This document shows, piece by piece, positions 7,761 to 15,859 of a stretch of DNA of 24,634 bases. A program made the position numbers and the translations under genes. Position 1 is the first letter of the stretch. Every line of letters begins with the position of its first letter. The DNA is taken from NCBI GenBank assembly GCA_023422695.1, contig JAFAGN010000184.1, positions 1 to 24,634 of the forward strand, written 5' to 3'. The stretch comes from Pseudomonadota bacterium. GTDB taxonomy: Bacteria; Pseudomonadota; Alphaproteobacteria; Sphingomonadales; Sphingomonadaceae. Under the pieces are notes generated by a model. That model ran no database searches. It was given only the letters and a program-made list of their open reading frames with translations, and had not been told where the DNA came from.

Positions 7761-7848
7761 CGTTCGCCCTGAGCTTGTCGAAGGGCCGTTCTTTCTATTG
7801 GCGGTGTCAGAAAGAAGGACAGTGCTTCGACAAGCTCAGCACGAACGG
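7761..7848. repeat. Intergenic inverted repeat, family C, copy 2
   Basis: The layout is the same as copy 1: left arm CGTTCGCCCTGAGCTTGTCG, right arm ending in GCTTCGACAAGCTCAGCACG. It begins 2 bases after the stop of the YeeZ-like gene and ends 16 bases before the stop of the convergent DUF445 gene. A bidirectional terminator role is likely. Confidence 0.87.
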
Positions 7849-7864
7849 CATTTAGTGCCTCAAG

Positions 7865-9157
7865 CTAAATCCACACATCCACCGTGTGGATCAACACGCC
7901 CACCAGCCCACCAACCAGCGTCCCGTTGATTCGGATATATTGCAAATCATCGCCGACCGCATTTTCCAGCCGGTCGGTGATCGTCTTGGCATCCCAGCCG
8001 CGGATCGTGTCGGACACGAGCTTCAGCGCGGTTTCGCCATAGCTGTCGACCATGCCGACAACCGCGCGGCGCGCGTAGCGGTTGAGGGTGCGTTTGATCG
8101 CGGCATCCTCGCCCAGCATCGCGCCGAACTGCGTCACCAATTCGCCGATCCGCCCCGCCAGCATCGTGTCGGGATTGCGCGCGGCTTTCAGCAGCGCGCC
8201 GCGGCCCTGTTCCCACAGGCCGTCGAGCCAGCGTTTGACCGCCTTGTTTTCGAGCAGTTCGTCGCGGACCTTGGCGACCTTCGCCTGCACCTCGGGATCA
8301 TGTTGCAGGTCGAGCGCCATCTTGGCCAGCCCTTCCTCGACCCGGATGCGCAGCGGGTGGGTTTCGTCGACCGCCATCTCGCTGAGCAGCTTCGACAGCC
8401 CGGCGACGATGCGGTTCGAGATGCTTTCGTCGAGCCCGGTGAAACGGACGATAGCGTTGCTATTGTCGTGCACCATCTGGTGGATCAGATGCTCGTTGAG
8501 TTCGAGCGTCTTCGACCCCCATTTGACCATCGCGTCGAGCAGCGGCTGGTGCCGCCCCTCGGCCAGCGCCGCCTGCATCGCCTGGCCCAGCAAGGGCGCG
8601 ACGTCGAGTTCGCGCAGCCGGTCGGCGATCGCCGATTTGACCATGCCGCCCAGCCGCTGCTGGTCGAGCGCGCCGAGCCCGTCGGCGATAATCCGCGACG
8701 CACCAAGCCGCAGCCGCCCACCGCCCTCGCCCGGTTGCGACAGGAATTTACCGACGGCCCCCGCGACGTCGACCGTCTGCATCTTGCGCGCGATCAGGCG
8801 CGGCAGCAGGAAGTTGGTGAGCAGGAAGCGCGCCAGCGTGTCGCCGATGCGGTTCTTGTTGCGCGGCACGATCGCCGTGTGCGGGATCGGCAGCCCCATC
8901 GGGTGGCGGAACAAGGCGGTGACCGCGAACCAGTCGGCCAAGCCGCCGACCATCGCCGCCTCGGCAAAGGCGCGCACAAAACCGATCGCGGGGTGGACGT
9001 CCTGATAGAATTTGGCGGTGACGAAGATGATCGCCATGACCACCAACATGCCCGTCGCGACCATGCGGATGTTCAGCCCGCCGGTTGGAACGGCAACGCC
9101 CACCCCGGCGGGGTGGGCGCGTCCGGCGGTCGCCGGGGTCGAATTTCTGTCGATCAT
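7865..9157 (-). CDS. DUF445 family inner-membrane protein
   Basis: The protein has 430 residues. Residues about 31-50 form one membrane helix, followed by the conserved signature AEAAMVGGLADWFAVTALFRHPMGLPIPHTAIVP that defines DUF445 (YjiN/YtgP-like naming varies). A long, mostly helical soluble part follows, and a second helix lies near the C-terminus (NGTLVGGLVGVLIHTV). Family function is not known; an envelope role is inferred from the topology. The gene starts 63 bases after the RND permease stop in the same direction, so read-through from the efflux operon is possible. No good ribosome binding site is visible. The extent is well fixed by family homology. Confidence 0.92.
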   Translation of the reverse strand: MIDRNSTPATAGRAHPAGVGVAVPTGGLNIRMVATGMLVVMAIIFVTAKFYQDVHPAIGFVRAFAEAAMVGGLADWFAVTALFRHPMGLPIPHTAIVPRNKNRIGDTLARFLLTNFLLPRLIARKMQTVDVAGAVGKFLSQPGEGGGRLRLGASRIIADGLGALDQQRLGGMVKSAIADRLRELDVAPLLGQAMQAALAEGRHQPLLDAMVKWGSKTLELNEHLIHQMVHDNSNAIVRFTGLDESISNRIVAGLSKLLSEMAVDETHPLRIRVEEGLAKMALDLQHDPEVQAKVAKVRDELLENKAVKRWLDGLWEQGRGALLKAARNPDTMLAGRIGELVTQFGAMLGEDAAIKRTLNRYARRAVVGMVDSYGETALKLVSDTIRGWDAKTITDRLENAVGDDLQYIRINGTLVGGLVGVLIHTVDVWI

Positions 9158-9219
9158 CCAGCTAAAATGGCGACGCGGCGCAAAAGTTGCAACCGATGCA
9201 GCACAATTGCGCGCGCGCC

Positions 9220-12200
9220 CTATTCGGCAGGCTGCGGCGCCGGTTCTCCATGCGGTTTCGTGTCGTCACCCTTTTTGTAGGTGAGCAGATTGCGCGAGAA
9301 GAAGCGCCCCAGCCGCTTTTCCATGCTATCGGCTAGGCTGAAGCCCGCCGGGACGATCAGCAGCGTCAGCAGCGTCGACAGGATCAGCCCGCCGATCACG
9401 ACGACACCCATCGGCGCGCGCCACGCCCCGTCGCCCGACAGCGAGATGGCGGTCGGCACCATCCCCGCGACCATCGCGACCGTGGTCATCACGATCGGCT
9501 GCGCGCGCTTGCGCCCGGCGTCGAGCAACGCTTCCATCTTGCCGACGCCATGGTCCATTTCCTCGATCGCGAAATCGACGAGCAGGATCGAGTTTTTGGC
9601 GACGATGCCGAGCAGCATCAGCAACCCGATATAGACGGGCATCGAGATTTCCATGCCGGTGATGGCAAGGCCGAGCAGCCCGCCGAGCGGCGCGAGCAGC
9701 AGCGAGGACATGTTGACCAGCGGCGACAGGAAGCGGCGATAGAGCAGCACCAGCGTCGCAAAGACGAGCAGCAATCCCGACACCACCGCGATGATGAAAT
9801 TGTTGATCAGCTCGGCCTGCCATTTGGCGTCGCCCTGCACCACCTTGCGAATGCCCTGCGGCATATTCTTGACCGCAGGCAGCGCATCGATCTTTTTCTG
9901 CGCCTCGCCGGTGACCAGCCCCGGTGCCAGATCGGCACCGATGACGATACGCCGCGTCTGGTTGTAACGGCGGAGTTCAGTTGGCCCGGCGCCGAACCCG
10001 ATCTCGGCGACCGATTTCAGCGGCACGGTGCCGCCACGCGACGTCGGCACCGGCAGATTCTCGATCGTCGCCAGGCTGCGGCGCGAATCTTCAGAGAGCA
10101 GCACCCGGATCGGGATCTGACGATCGGACAGCGAGAATTTCGCCGCGTTCTGATCGATGTCGCCGAGCGTCGCGATACGGATCGTCTGGCTGAGCGCCGC
10201 GGTGGTGACACCGAGTTCGGCGGCGAGATCCATGCGCGGATTGACGATGATTTCGGGGCGCGGAATATCGCCCTCGATCCGCGGCGCGCGCAATTCCTTC
10301 ACGCCGCCCATCTGTGCAACGATCGTGCGCGCATGCTTTTCCAACGCGACCGGATCATCGCCGCCGATCACCATCGTCATGTCGCGGCCCGAAAAGCCGC
10401 CCGACTGGCTCTGGAACGATACGCGCGCATCGGGGATCGCCGCCAGCTTGGGCTGCAGGCTGCGTTCCCATTCGACGCTGCTCATCGGGCGCTCTTTCTT
10501 GAGCGTGATGAACGCATTGCCGCCACCGACTTCGACGTCATAAAAGGCGGTCTGAACGACCGGACTGTTGTCGAGGATGGCGCCAATCTGCCGCACGATA
10601 TTTTCGCTTTGCGCCAGCGTCGATCCAGGCGGCAGCTCGTAACGCACCTGACTGTAGTCGCTATTGGTCGTCGGCTGGAACTGCTGCGGCAGCACCGCGA
10701 ACAGACCGATGCTCGACAGGAATGCCAGCAGCCCGATCCCGACGATCCACACGCGGTGATCGTGCAAGCGCGCGTAAGTGCGCTGGACCATGAACTTCGC
10801 CCAGTGGGTAAAGCCCCAATCGCGCATGCCGATCACATAGACGAGCGCGCCCCCGATGATCGCGATCAGGCTGGTCAGCAGGAAGATGCCGATGGCCGAG
10901 AACGGCGTCTGCAACAGGAAGTAGAGCGCCGGATTGGGGCCGTCCTCGCCTGCCGGAACCGGCTGGAAATAATTGTAGATGGCATAGAGTATATACAGAC
11001 CGGCCAGAATGAGCGGCACGGCAAGGAAGGCCAGCCGGGTCGTCGTGCCGTCATAGCGGGCGCGCACCGTATGTTGCTTCGAACTGTCGAGCGTCCACGC
11101 CAGCACCTTTTCATACCGGTCGACCCACGGCCCGGAGGCGTGATCCTGCTCGCCCTGCGCCGACAGGAAATAGGCGGCAATCATTGGCGTGATCATGCGC
11201 GCAACCGCCAGACTGACGAGCACCGCGAACACGACGGTCATCCCGAACTGGATGAAGAACTGCCCCGAAATCCCCGGCATCAGCGCCACGGGCAGGAACA
11301 CCGCGACGATCGACATCGTCGTCGCGACCACCGCCAGCCCGATTTCGTCGGCGGCGTCGATCGACGCCTGATAGGCGGTTTTGCCCATGCGCATGTGCCT
11401 GACGATATTCTCGATCTCGACGATCGCGTCGTCGACGAGCACCCCGGCGACCAGGCTGAGGGCGAGCAGCGACAGGCTGTTCAGCGAAAAGCCCATCATG
11501 TCCATGAACCAGAAGGTCGGGATCGCCGACAGCGGGATCGCGAGCGCCGAAATCAACGTCGCGCGCCAGTCGCGCAGGAACAGGAACACCACGACGACCG
11601 CCAGCACCGCGCCCTCGATCATCGCCAGCATCGAACTGCGATATTGTTCCTTGGTATATTCGGTGCGCGTGAACAGGATCTTGAAATCGATCTTGGGATT
11701 GTTCTTCTTGATCTCGGCCAGCTTCTTCATCGTCTCGTCATGGACGGTGACGTCCGACGCGCCCTTGGCCTTTTCGATCGCAAAGCTGAGCACCTGGCGA
11801 CCCTTGATCTTCGCCAGATTGCGCTGTTCGGCATAGCCGTCGGTCACCTTGGCCACGTCGGAGAGACGCACGGTGCGACCGTTGCCGATCGACAGTCGCG
11901 TCTCGCCGAGTTCAAAGGCATTGGCGGCGTTGCCGAGCACGCGCACCGCCTGCTCGCTGCCCGCGATCTCGGTGCGCCCGCCCGCGGCGTTGACGTTCGT
12001 CTGGCGCAGCTGCTGGTTCACCTGGCTGGCGGTCAGGCCATAGCTTTGCATGCGTGCGGGATCGAGGATGACGCGAATCTCGCGATCCACGCCGCCCGAA
12101 CGGCGCACCTGGCTCATCCCCGGAATCGACAGCAGTTCCTTGGCGACCGTGTTGTCGACATACCAGGACAGCTGCTCCAGCGTCATGTCCGACGCCTCGA

Positions 12201-12636
12201 CCGCAAAATAGGTGATCGGACCGCCGGCGATATCGACGCGCACGACCTGCGGTTCGAGGATGCCGTCGGGCAGGTCGCTGCGGATCTGGGAAATCGCCTG
12301 ATTGACGTCGTTATAGGCGCGGTCGATCGGGGTGCCGATCGCGAACTGCACCATCGTGCGGCTGTTGCCCTCGCCGACATAGGACGACATTTCGTCGACC
12401 CCGCTGACCCCGCGCACCGCCGCTTCGACGCGCTGCGTGACCTGCGTTTCCAGCTCCGACGGCGCGGCGCCCGGCTGCGATACGATGACCTGCACCGCGG
12501 GGAATTCGATGTCGGGATTGTCGTTGACGTCCATCCGGTTGAAACTGACGATCCCCGCCAGCATCAACAGCACGAACATGACGATCGGCGGCACCGGATT
12601 GCGGATGCACCAGGCGGAAATGTTGCGAAAGCTCAT
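9220..12636 (-). CDS. RND efflux permease (HAE1/AcrB-type) with extra two-helix insertion
   Basis: The 1138-residue inner-membrane proton antiporter expels small molecules together with an adaptor and an outer-membrane channel. It has the N-terminal helix, two large periplasmic loops and two blocks of transmembrane helices. The paired proton-relay aspartates are Asp402-Asp403 in GVLVDDAIVEIEN. It is about 90 residues longer than AcrB. The surplus lies between the sixth and seventh canonical helices, residues about 505-625. There RYDGTTTRLAFLAVPLILAG and FLLTSLIAIIGGALVYVIG look like two additional membrane helices joined by a proline- and acid-rich loop. The gene follows the adaptor by 37 bases. 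No outer-membrane factor gene is adjacent, so a TolC-like partner must be encoded elsewhere. Substrate range cannot be inferred. Confidence 0.95.
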   Translation of the reverse strand: MSFRNISAWCIRNPVPPIVMFVLLMLAGIVSFNRMDVNDNPDIEFPAVQVIVSQPGAAPSELETQVTQRVEAAVRGVSGVDEMSSYVGEGNSRTMVQFAIGTPIDRAYNDVNQAISQIRSDLPDGILEPQVVRVDIAGGPITYFAVEASDMTLEQLSWYVDNTVAKELLSIPGMSQVRRSGGVDREIRVILDPARMQSYGLTASQVNQQLRQTNVNAAGGRTEIAGSEQAVRVLGNAANAFELGETRLSIGNGRTVRLSDVAKVTDGYAEQRNLAKIKGRQVLSFAIEKAKGASDVTVHDETMKKLAEIKKNNPKIDFKILFTRTEYTKEQYRSSMLAMIEGAVLAVVVVFLFLRDWRATLISALAIPLSAIPTFWFMDMMGFSLNSLSLLALSLVAGVLVDDAIVEIENIVRHMRMGKTAYQASIDAADEIGLAVVATTMSIVAVFLPVALMPGISGQFFIQFGMTVVFAVLVSLAVARMITPMIAAYFLSAQGEQDHASGPWVDRYEKVLAWTLDSSKQHTVRARYDGTTTRLAFLAVPLILAGLYILYAIYNYFQPVPAGEDGPNPALYFLLQTPFSAIGIFLLTSLIAIIGGALVYVIGMRDWGFTHWAKFMVQRTYARLHDHRVWIVGIGLLAFLSSIGLFAVLPQQFQPTTNSDYSQVRYELPPGSTLAQSENIVRQIGAILDNSPVVQTAFYDVEVGGGNAFITLKKERPMSSVEWERSLQPKLAAIPDARVSFQSQSGGFSGRDMTMVIGGDDPVALEKHARTIVAQMGGVKELRAPRIEGDIPRPEIIVNPRMDLAAELGVTTAALSQTIRIATLGDIDQNAAKFSLSDRQIPIRVLLSEDSRRSLATIENLPVPTSRGGTVPLKSVAEIGFGAGPTELRRYNQTRRIVIGADLAPGLVTGEAQKKIDALPAVKNMPQGIRKVVQGDAKWQAELINNFIIAVVSGLLLVFATLVLLYRRFLSPLVNMSSLLLAPLGGLLGLAITGMEISMPVYIGLLMLLGIVAKNSILLVDFAIEEMDHGVGKMEALLDAGRKRAQPIVMTTVAMVAGMVPTAISLSGDGAWRAPMGVVVIGGLILSTLLTLLIVPAGFSLADSMEKRLGRFFSRNLLTYKKGDDTKPHGEPAPQPAE

Positions 12637-12673
12637 GATTCAAACGCCCTTGTGCGCACGCGATCGGAAGGGA

Positions 12674-13879
12674 TTATTGCGACGATTTCTGGACCACCGG
12701 CTTGACCTTGTCGCCGACGTTCAGGAACGCGCCCGCCAGCACGACGACGCGTTCGTTGCCGTTGAGGCCCGATGCGATCGACACGCCGCCGTCGGTCACC
12801 GTACCGACCTTGACCGGCTTGCGCTGGATCGTGTCCTTGCTGTCGACGATCAGCACATAATTGCCTTCGGGACCGCTCTGGACCGCGCTTTCGGGAAGCA
12901 ACGGCGCCTCTTCGGTGCCCGCCACCAGCCGTGCGTCGGCAAAGCCGCCGGGACGCAGCGCGCTGCTGTACGGCACCGCGATGCGGACCATGCCTTGCCG
13001 CGTATCGGGGTTGATCACCGGCGACACCTGCCACACCTGTCCCGCGATCTGCAGGCTGGTGCCGACCGGGCTGATCGTTGCACGCGTCCCGACGCGCACG
13101 CGCGCCAGATCGGCCTCGGCCATCTGGGCCATCAATTCCATCTCGCCGCCACGCGCCATGCGGAACAGCACGCCGCTGCCCGAACTGACGATCTGGCCCA
13201 CTTCGACGTCGCGCGTCAGCACCAGCCCCGCCGCGGGGGCAACGATGTTCAGGCGACCATTGCGCGCCTGCGCCTCGGCATATTGCGCCTGCGCGACGCG
13301 GACGCGCGCGTTGGCGGCGTCGCGGGTCGCGCGCTTGCGGTCCATATCGGCCTTGGAAATGAAGCCGCGCGATACCAGCGCATCGGCGCGGGTCAGTTCG
13401 GCCTGCGCCAGATCGGCATCGGCCTGCGCGACGCGGATCGATGCGGCAAGCGCGGCGGCCTGCTGCGCCTGCACGGCGCGATCGACGATCGCCAGCGGCT
13501 GACCGGCGCCGACCCACTGACCGGGTTCGACCAGCACGCGCACGACCTGACCGCCCTCGCCCGCAACGCCGACCGGCATTTCGCGGCGCGCCGCGATCGT
13601 GCCGTTGGTCGAAATCGTCGCCTGGACCGATTGGCGGCCGGGGATCATCACGGTGATGCTCGGCACCGCTGCGGCGCCCTCGCCGCCCGCTGCGCCCGCG
13701 CCCGCCGCGCCGCCCTTGCTCGAACTGAAAGCATACCAGGCGGCGGCCAGCGCGAGTGCGATCAGCACCACCGCGATGATCAGCCGGGTCCGCTTGCGGC
13801 GGCTGTCCGCCTCGTCATAATAGCTCTGGGTCGAACCCGCGAGGCTGTCCATCACATCCACTTTCCGCTCGTAGTTCAC
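12674..13879 (-). CDS. RND efflux periplasmic adaptor (membrane fusion protein)
   Basis: The 401-residue protein has a cytoplasmic tail, one membrane helix at residues about 32-51, a low-complexity Gly/Ala linker, and then the adaptor body. The body comprises a barrel-sandwich lipoyl half (VVRVLVEPGQWVGAGQPLAIVD), an alpha-hairpin rich in Ala/Gln/Asp (RVAQADADLAQAEL), the second lipoyl half (IVAPAAGLVLTRDVEVGQIV) and a beta-barrel. It is anchored by the helix rather than by a lipid. The start is GTG at 13879, supported by an AGGGAGGAA box 8 bases upstream. The first ATG, nine codons inside, has none. It is the first gene of a two-gene operon with the permease. Confidence 0.93.
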   Translation of the reverse strand: MNYERKVDVMDSLAGSTQSYYDEADSRRKRTRLIIAVVLIALALAAAWYAFSSSKGGAAGAGAAGGEGAAAVPSITVMIPGRQSVQATISTNGTIAARREMPVGVAGEGGQVVRVLVEPGQWVGAGQPLAIVDRAVQAQQAAALAASIRVAQADADLAQAELTRADALVSRGFISKADMDRKRATRDAANARVRVAQAQYAEAQARNGRLNIVAPAAGLVLTRDVEVGQIVSSGSGVLFRMARGGEMELMAQMAEADLARVRVGTRATISPVGTSLQIAGQVWQVSPVINPDTRQGMVRIAVPYSSALRPGGFADARLVAGTEEAPLLPESAVQSGPEGNYVLIVDSKDTIQRKPVKVGTVTDGGVSIASGLNGNERVVVLAGAFLNVGDKVKPVVQKSSQ

Positions 13880-13976
13880 GCCGTATTCCTCCCTGCCGCA
13901 AGCGGCATCCGATGCGGCAAGCGCGACAGCGCTCCGCCCCCTCAGGCCCGCACAGCAGGACCGAAATCCCGTATGA

Positions 13977-14008
13977 GGTGTATTACCTAATTAAATCACC
14001 ACATGCAA
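13977..14008 (-). promoter_or_regulatory. Sigma-70-type promoter of the efflux operon overlapped by a dyad
   Basis: On the minus strand TTGCAT (14003-14008) and TAATAC (13980-13985) are separated by exactly 17 bases. This is a good vegetative promoter and lies in an unusually AT-rich patch. The imperfect dyad GGTGTATT...AAATCACC (13977-14000) covers the -10 and spacer, as expected for a repressor site of a TetR-type efflux regulator. No regulator gene is adjacent. A leader of about 95 bases would precede the GTG start. Confidence 0.55.
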
Positions 14009-14093
14009 GAGGCCAAAAGCCGTCCCCGCACAGGCGCCCCGGGGCGCGGTCCATAAGCGGATAGCGCCGCGATTTCCAGTGGTTGCAGACAGG

Positions 14094-14126
14094 AAAAAGG
14101 GTGGCGCGCCTGACGGCGGGCCACCC
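14094..14126 (-). terminator. Rho-independent terminator after the GlsB-like genes
   Basis: On the minus strand GGGTGGC pairs with GCCACCC around an inner GCC/GGC stem, and is followed by TTTTT. It lies about 50 bases after the stop of the 89-residue GlsB-like gene. A second small hairpin (GGAGCCGgaCGGCTCC, 14141-14156) lies between. Confidence 0.75.
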
Positions 14127-14172
14127 CTTGATCCGATCGGAGCCGGACGGCTCCGCGCGCGTTGTTATGGCG

Positions 14173-14442
14173 TCAGCGAACGCGGCCGCGGCGCACCAGA
14201 TTGACGATGGCAAGCAGCACCACCGCACCGATGAATGCGGTCAGCAGGGTCATCGGGTCAAAGGCGTTGCCGCGCAGATGACCGCCGCCCAGGAACTGAC
14301 CGAACAGGAACCGGCCAAGGATCGAGCCGACGCAGCCGACGATGATATTCAGGAAAATCCCTTGCTGGGCATCGGTGCGCATCACGATGCTGGCCAGCCA
14401 GCCAATGACGCCGCCCATGATGATTGCAATAATGAAATCCAT
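14173..14442 (-). CDS. GlsB/YeaQ/YmgE family stress membrane protein, copy 1
   Basis: This is an 89-residue, very hydrophobic protein with three predicted membrane helices. The family signature GWLASIVMRTDAQQGIFLNI is followed by glycine-rich VGCVGSILGRFLFG and the basic end RRGRVR. The family (old name transglycosylase-associated protein) is stress-related in several bacteria, and its biochemical role is unsettled. AGGGGG lies just upstream of the start at 14442. It is a close paralogue of the next gene upstream at 14568-14831, with a 125-base gap, and shares a downstream terminator. Confidence 0.88.
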   Translation of the reverse strand: MDFIIAIIMGGVIGWLASIVMRTDAQQGIFLNIIVGCVGSILGRFLFGQFLGGGHLRGNAFDPMTLLTAFIGAVVLLAIVNLVRRGRVR

Positions 14443-14527
14443 GATATTGACCCCCTACGATCATTGATGGTGCCCGGCTTTGCGAGCAGGACTTTGTTAA
14501 CCCAGATATTTCAAATCGCCTAGTGGA

Positions 14528-14558
14528 ATGGCGGCGGCACGATTTGCACCGCCGCCAT
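14528..14558. terminator. Strong hairpin between the two GlsB-like genes
   Basis: ATGGCGGCGG (14528-14537) pairs perfectly with CCGCCGCCAT (14549-14558) over an 11-base loop. It stands about 10 bases after the stop of the upstream copy. There is no T-run on the minus side, so it may attenuate rather than fully terminate, or stabilise the upstream message. Confidence 0.45.
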
Positions 14559-14567
14559 CCGGATTTT

Positions 14568-14831
14568 TCAGCGAACGCTGCCGCGGCGGACCAGATTGAT
14601 GATCCCGAGCAGCACCACCGCACCGATGAACGCCCACAGCAGGCCGACCGGGCTAAAGGTGTCGAGGCTGGCGCCCATGCCGAAAAAGCTGCCGAGGAAG
14701 TTGCCGAGGAACGCCCCGACAATACCGACGACGACATTCAGGATGATGCCCTGCTGCGCGTCGGTACGCATGACGATGCTCGCCAGCCAGCCGATGATGC
14801 CACCAACGATCAGAGTGATGATCAAGCCCAT
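14568..14831 (-). CDS. GlsB/YeaQ/YmgE family stress membrane protein, copy 2
   Basis: This 87-residue paralogue of the preceding gene has three hydrophobic segments, the same GWLASIVMRTDAQQGI core and the same RRGSVR end. The middle is different (GNFLGSFFGMGASLDTFSP), which suggests an older duplication rather than a recent copy. GGAAGGG lies 6 bases before the ATG at 14831. It is the upstream member of the pair, and a long gene-free region precedes it. Confidence 0.88.
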   Translation of the reverse strand: MGLIITLIVGGIIGWLASIVMRTDAQQGIILNVVVGIVGAFLGNFLGSFFGMGASLDTFSPVGLLWAFIGAVVLLGIINLVRRGSVR

Positions 14832-14949
14832 GTTTTTTCCCTTCCTGAACCGCCGGGCAAACGCAGATACCCGGCCGAATTATGAACGTCCGGTCGCGCC
14901 CAGACATCGTTTCAACGATGCCGACACAATGCGGAAAGGAAGCGAAAGG

Positions 14950-14982
14950 TTCCCGGCCGGTCCCAAGGGACACGGCCGGGAA
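14950..14982. repeat. Long nested hairpin
   Basis: TTCCCGGCCG (14950-14959) and CGGCCGGGAA (14973-14982) are perfect complements. Inside, GTCCC-AA-GGGAC (14960-14971) extends the stem, with one unpaired A. About 15 base pairs result. No T-run follows on either strand. It could be a terminator, a structured leader or a protein site. Confidence 0.6.
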
Positions 14983-15055
14983 AGTGGGATCAGTTCCAGA
15001 TCAAGAACTGCTCCGGGTCGCAACGACGGCTTTAAGCAGCGCCGTTTGACCGCGA

Positions 15056-15071
15056 TGTGACGACCGTCACA
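15056..15071. promoter_or_regulatory. Perfect CRP/FNR-type palindrome TGTGA-N6-TCACA
   Basis: TGTGACGACCGTCACA matches the CRP half-sites exactly, and the six central bases make it fully palindromic over the inner CG pairs as well. AATAAT, a possible -10, follows at 15080-15085 on the plus strand. No gene start is near on either side (225 bases to the GlsB-like start), so any target is unclear and may be a non-coding transcript. Confidence 0.5.
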
Positions 15072-15303
15072 CGCTGGAAAATAATTGCGGGGATGGGGTG
15101 CAGATGCGGCGCTGCGACGCGGCTCGCGAGGGGCGGCGGGCGGGCGGCGGGCGAGCGGCGCGGCGGCAGTCGTCCGCATTGTCGGCGCACAAACGAAATG
15201 GGGGCCGACATCGCTGCCAACCCCCACTATCCGGTCCTGCTCCTCATACTCCGCCCCGCTTCATCCCGGTCCGCTTCTCTTGCGATCAGCGGCCCGCAAA
15301 ACG

Positions 15304-15460
15304 ATGCGTTGCGGCGCATGCCGGAACAATCCGGCGACGGTTGGGTCGGCCCCCTTGCGGGGGCCGGCCGCACCTGGAAAGCCCTTCATCATCTCTTCCT
15401 GCGTCTGCCGAAGCAGTCGCTGTCCAAGCGATGGACTGCATTTCCTGTACCCGATCGGGT
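15304..15460. ncRNA. Candidate structured RNA (hairpin cluster)
   Basis: Five dyads follow one another: ATGCG/CGCAT (15304-15319), GCCGGA-ACAA-TCCGGC (15320-15335), GGCCCCC-TTGC-GGGGGCC with flanking pairs (15345-15368), GCAGTC/GACTGC with an inner CGCT/AGCG (15413-15439), and the 12-bp palindrome ACCCGATCGGGT (15449-15460). The density is far above what coding neighbours show. Strand and family are not known. I compared it by eye with RNase P, SRP and tmRNA signatures and found none. Confidence 0.3.
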
Positions 15461-15672
15461 TCGCATCAACTCGTGGGAATCGCTACGTTCCGTGACCAGG
15501 CTATCGGTCGATTTCCTCGTAAGTCCGGTCCGTTCTCTTCTGGCTAGTCTTGCAACTACCCTTGATGTCCCGGCGGTCTTTCGTCTCTGTCGTCCGATGA
15601 TTTGAAGCTGACATGAAGCGTCCGGGGCGCCAACCAAAAAACGCCCGATTACCCCTTATGCGCGTCGGCTGC

Positions 15673-15681
15673 TGTGGATAA
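15673..15681 (-). other. Perfect DnaA box
   Basis: TGTGGATAA on the plus strand is TTATCCACA on the minus strand, an exact DnaA box. No second exact box was found in the surrounding gene-free region, so an origin is not supported. A regulatory or titration role is possible. Confidence 0.4.
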
Positions 15682-15707
15682 GTCCGGCATTAGCAACAAG
15701 CGGATTC

Positions 15708-15742
15708 GGTGCAGCATTTTTGTAACAAGGGTGCAGCATTTT
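15708..15742. repeat. 13-bp direct repeat with 22-bp period
   Basis: GGTGCAGCATTTT occurs at 15708-15720 and again at 15730-15742, two helical turns apart. CGGATTC also recurs at 15701 and 15743, and the second copy pairs with TGCTGC downstream. It may be a protein-binding array upstream of the toxin-antitoxin operon. Confidence 0.5.
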
Positions 15743-15859
15743 CGGATTCTTGCTGCGGAAATTTTTGCTTTGCGATCGCCCCGACTCGCGCCGCGACTCG
15801 CGGGCAGCGACTGACGCTGGCAGAGATTGATCCGTTTCGGATTGGCGATCTTGCTCGCC

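Noticed and set aside
9550..12705. A 1051-codon plus-strand open frame opposite the RND permease
   Set aside because: It is a shadow frame of a high-G+C gene: arginine/histidine/aspartate-rich, without domains or ribosome binding site, while the minus strand encodes a complete RND permease. Similar long shadows lie opposite pepN, DUF445, nadA and the BlaR-like gene.
14928..14953. General-stress (EcfG-type) promoter GGAAC-N17-CATT before the GlsB-like gene
   Set aside because: The -10 differs from CGTT and the GGAAC lies inside the arm of a strong hairpin, so the match may be incidental.
15057..15605. A 182-codon plus-strand open frame in the gene-free region
   Set aside because: The composition shifts midway, no ribosome binding site precedes it, no domain is recognisable, and the first codons overlap a CRP-type palindrome.
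15180..15610. RNase P RNA, SRP RNA or tmRNA
   Set aside because: The conserved cores (GAGGAAAGTCC, GGTCCGGAAGGAAGC, an ANDN-type tag or a TTCGA T-loop) were looked for on both strands and not seen.
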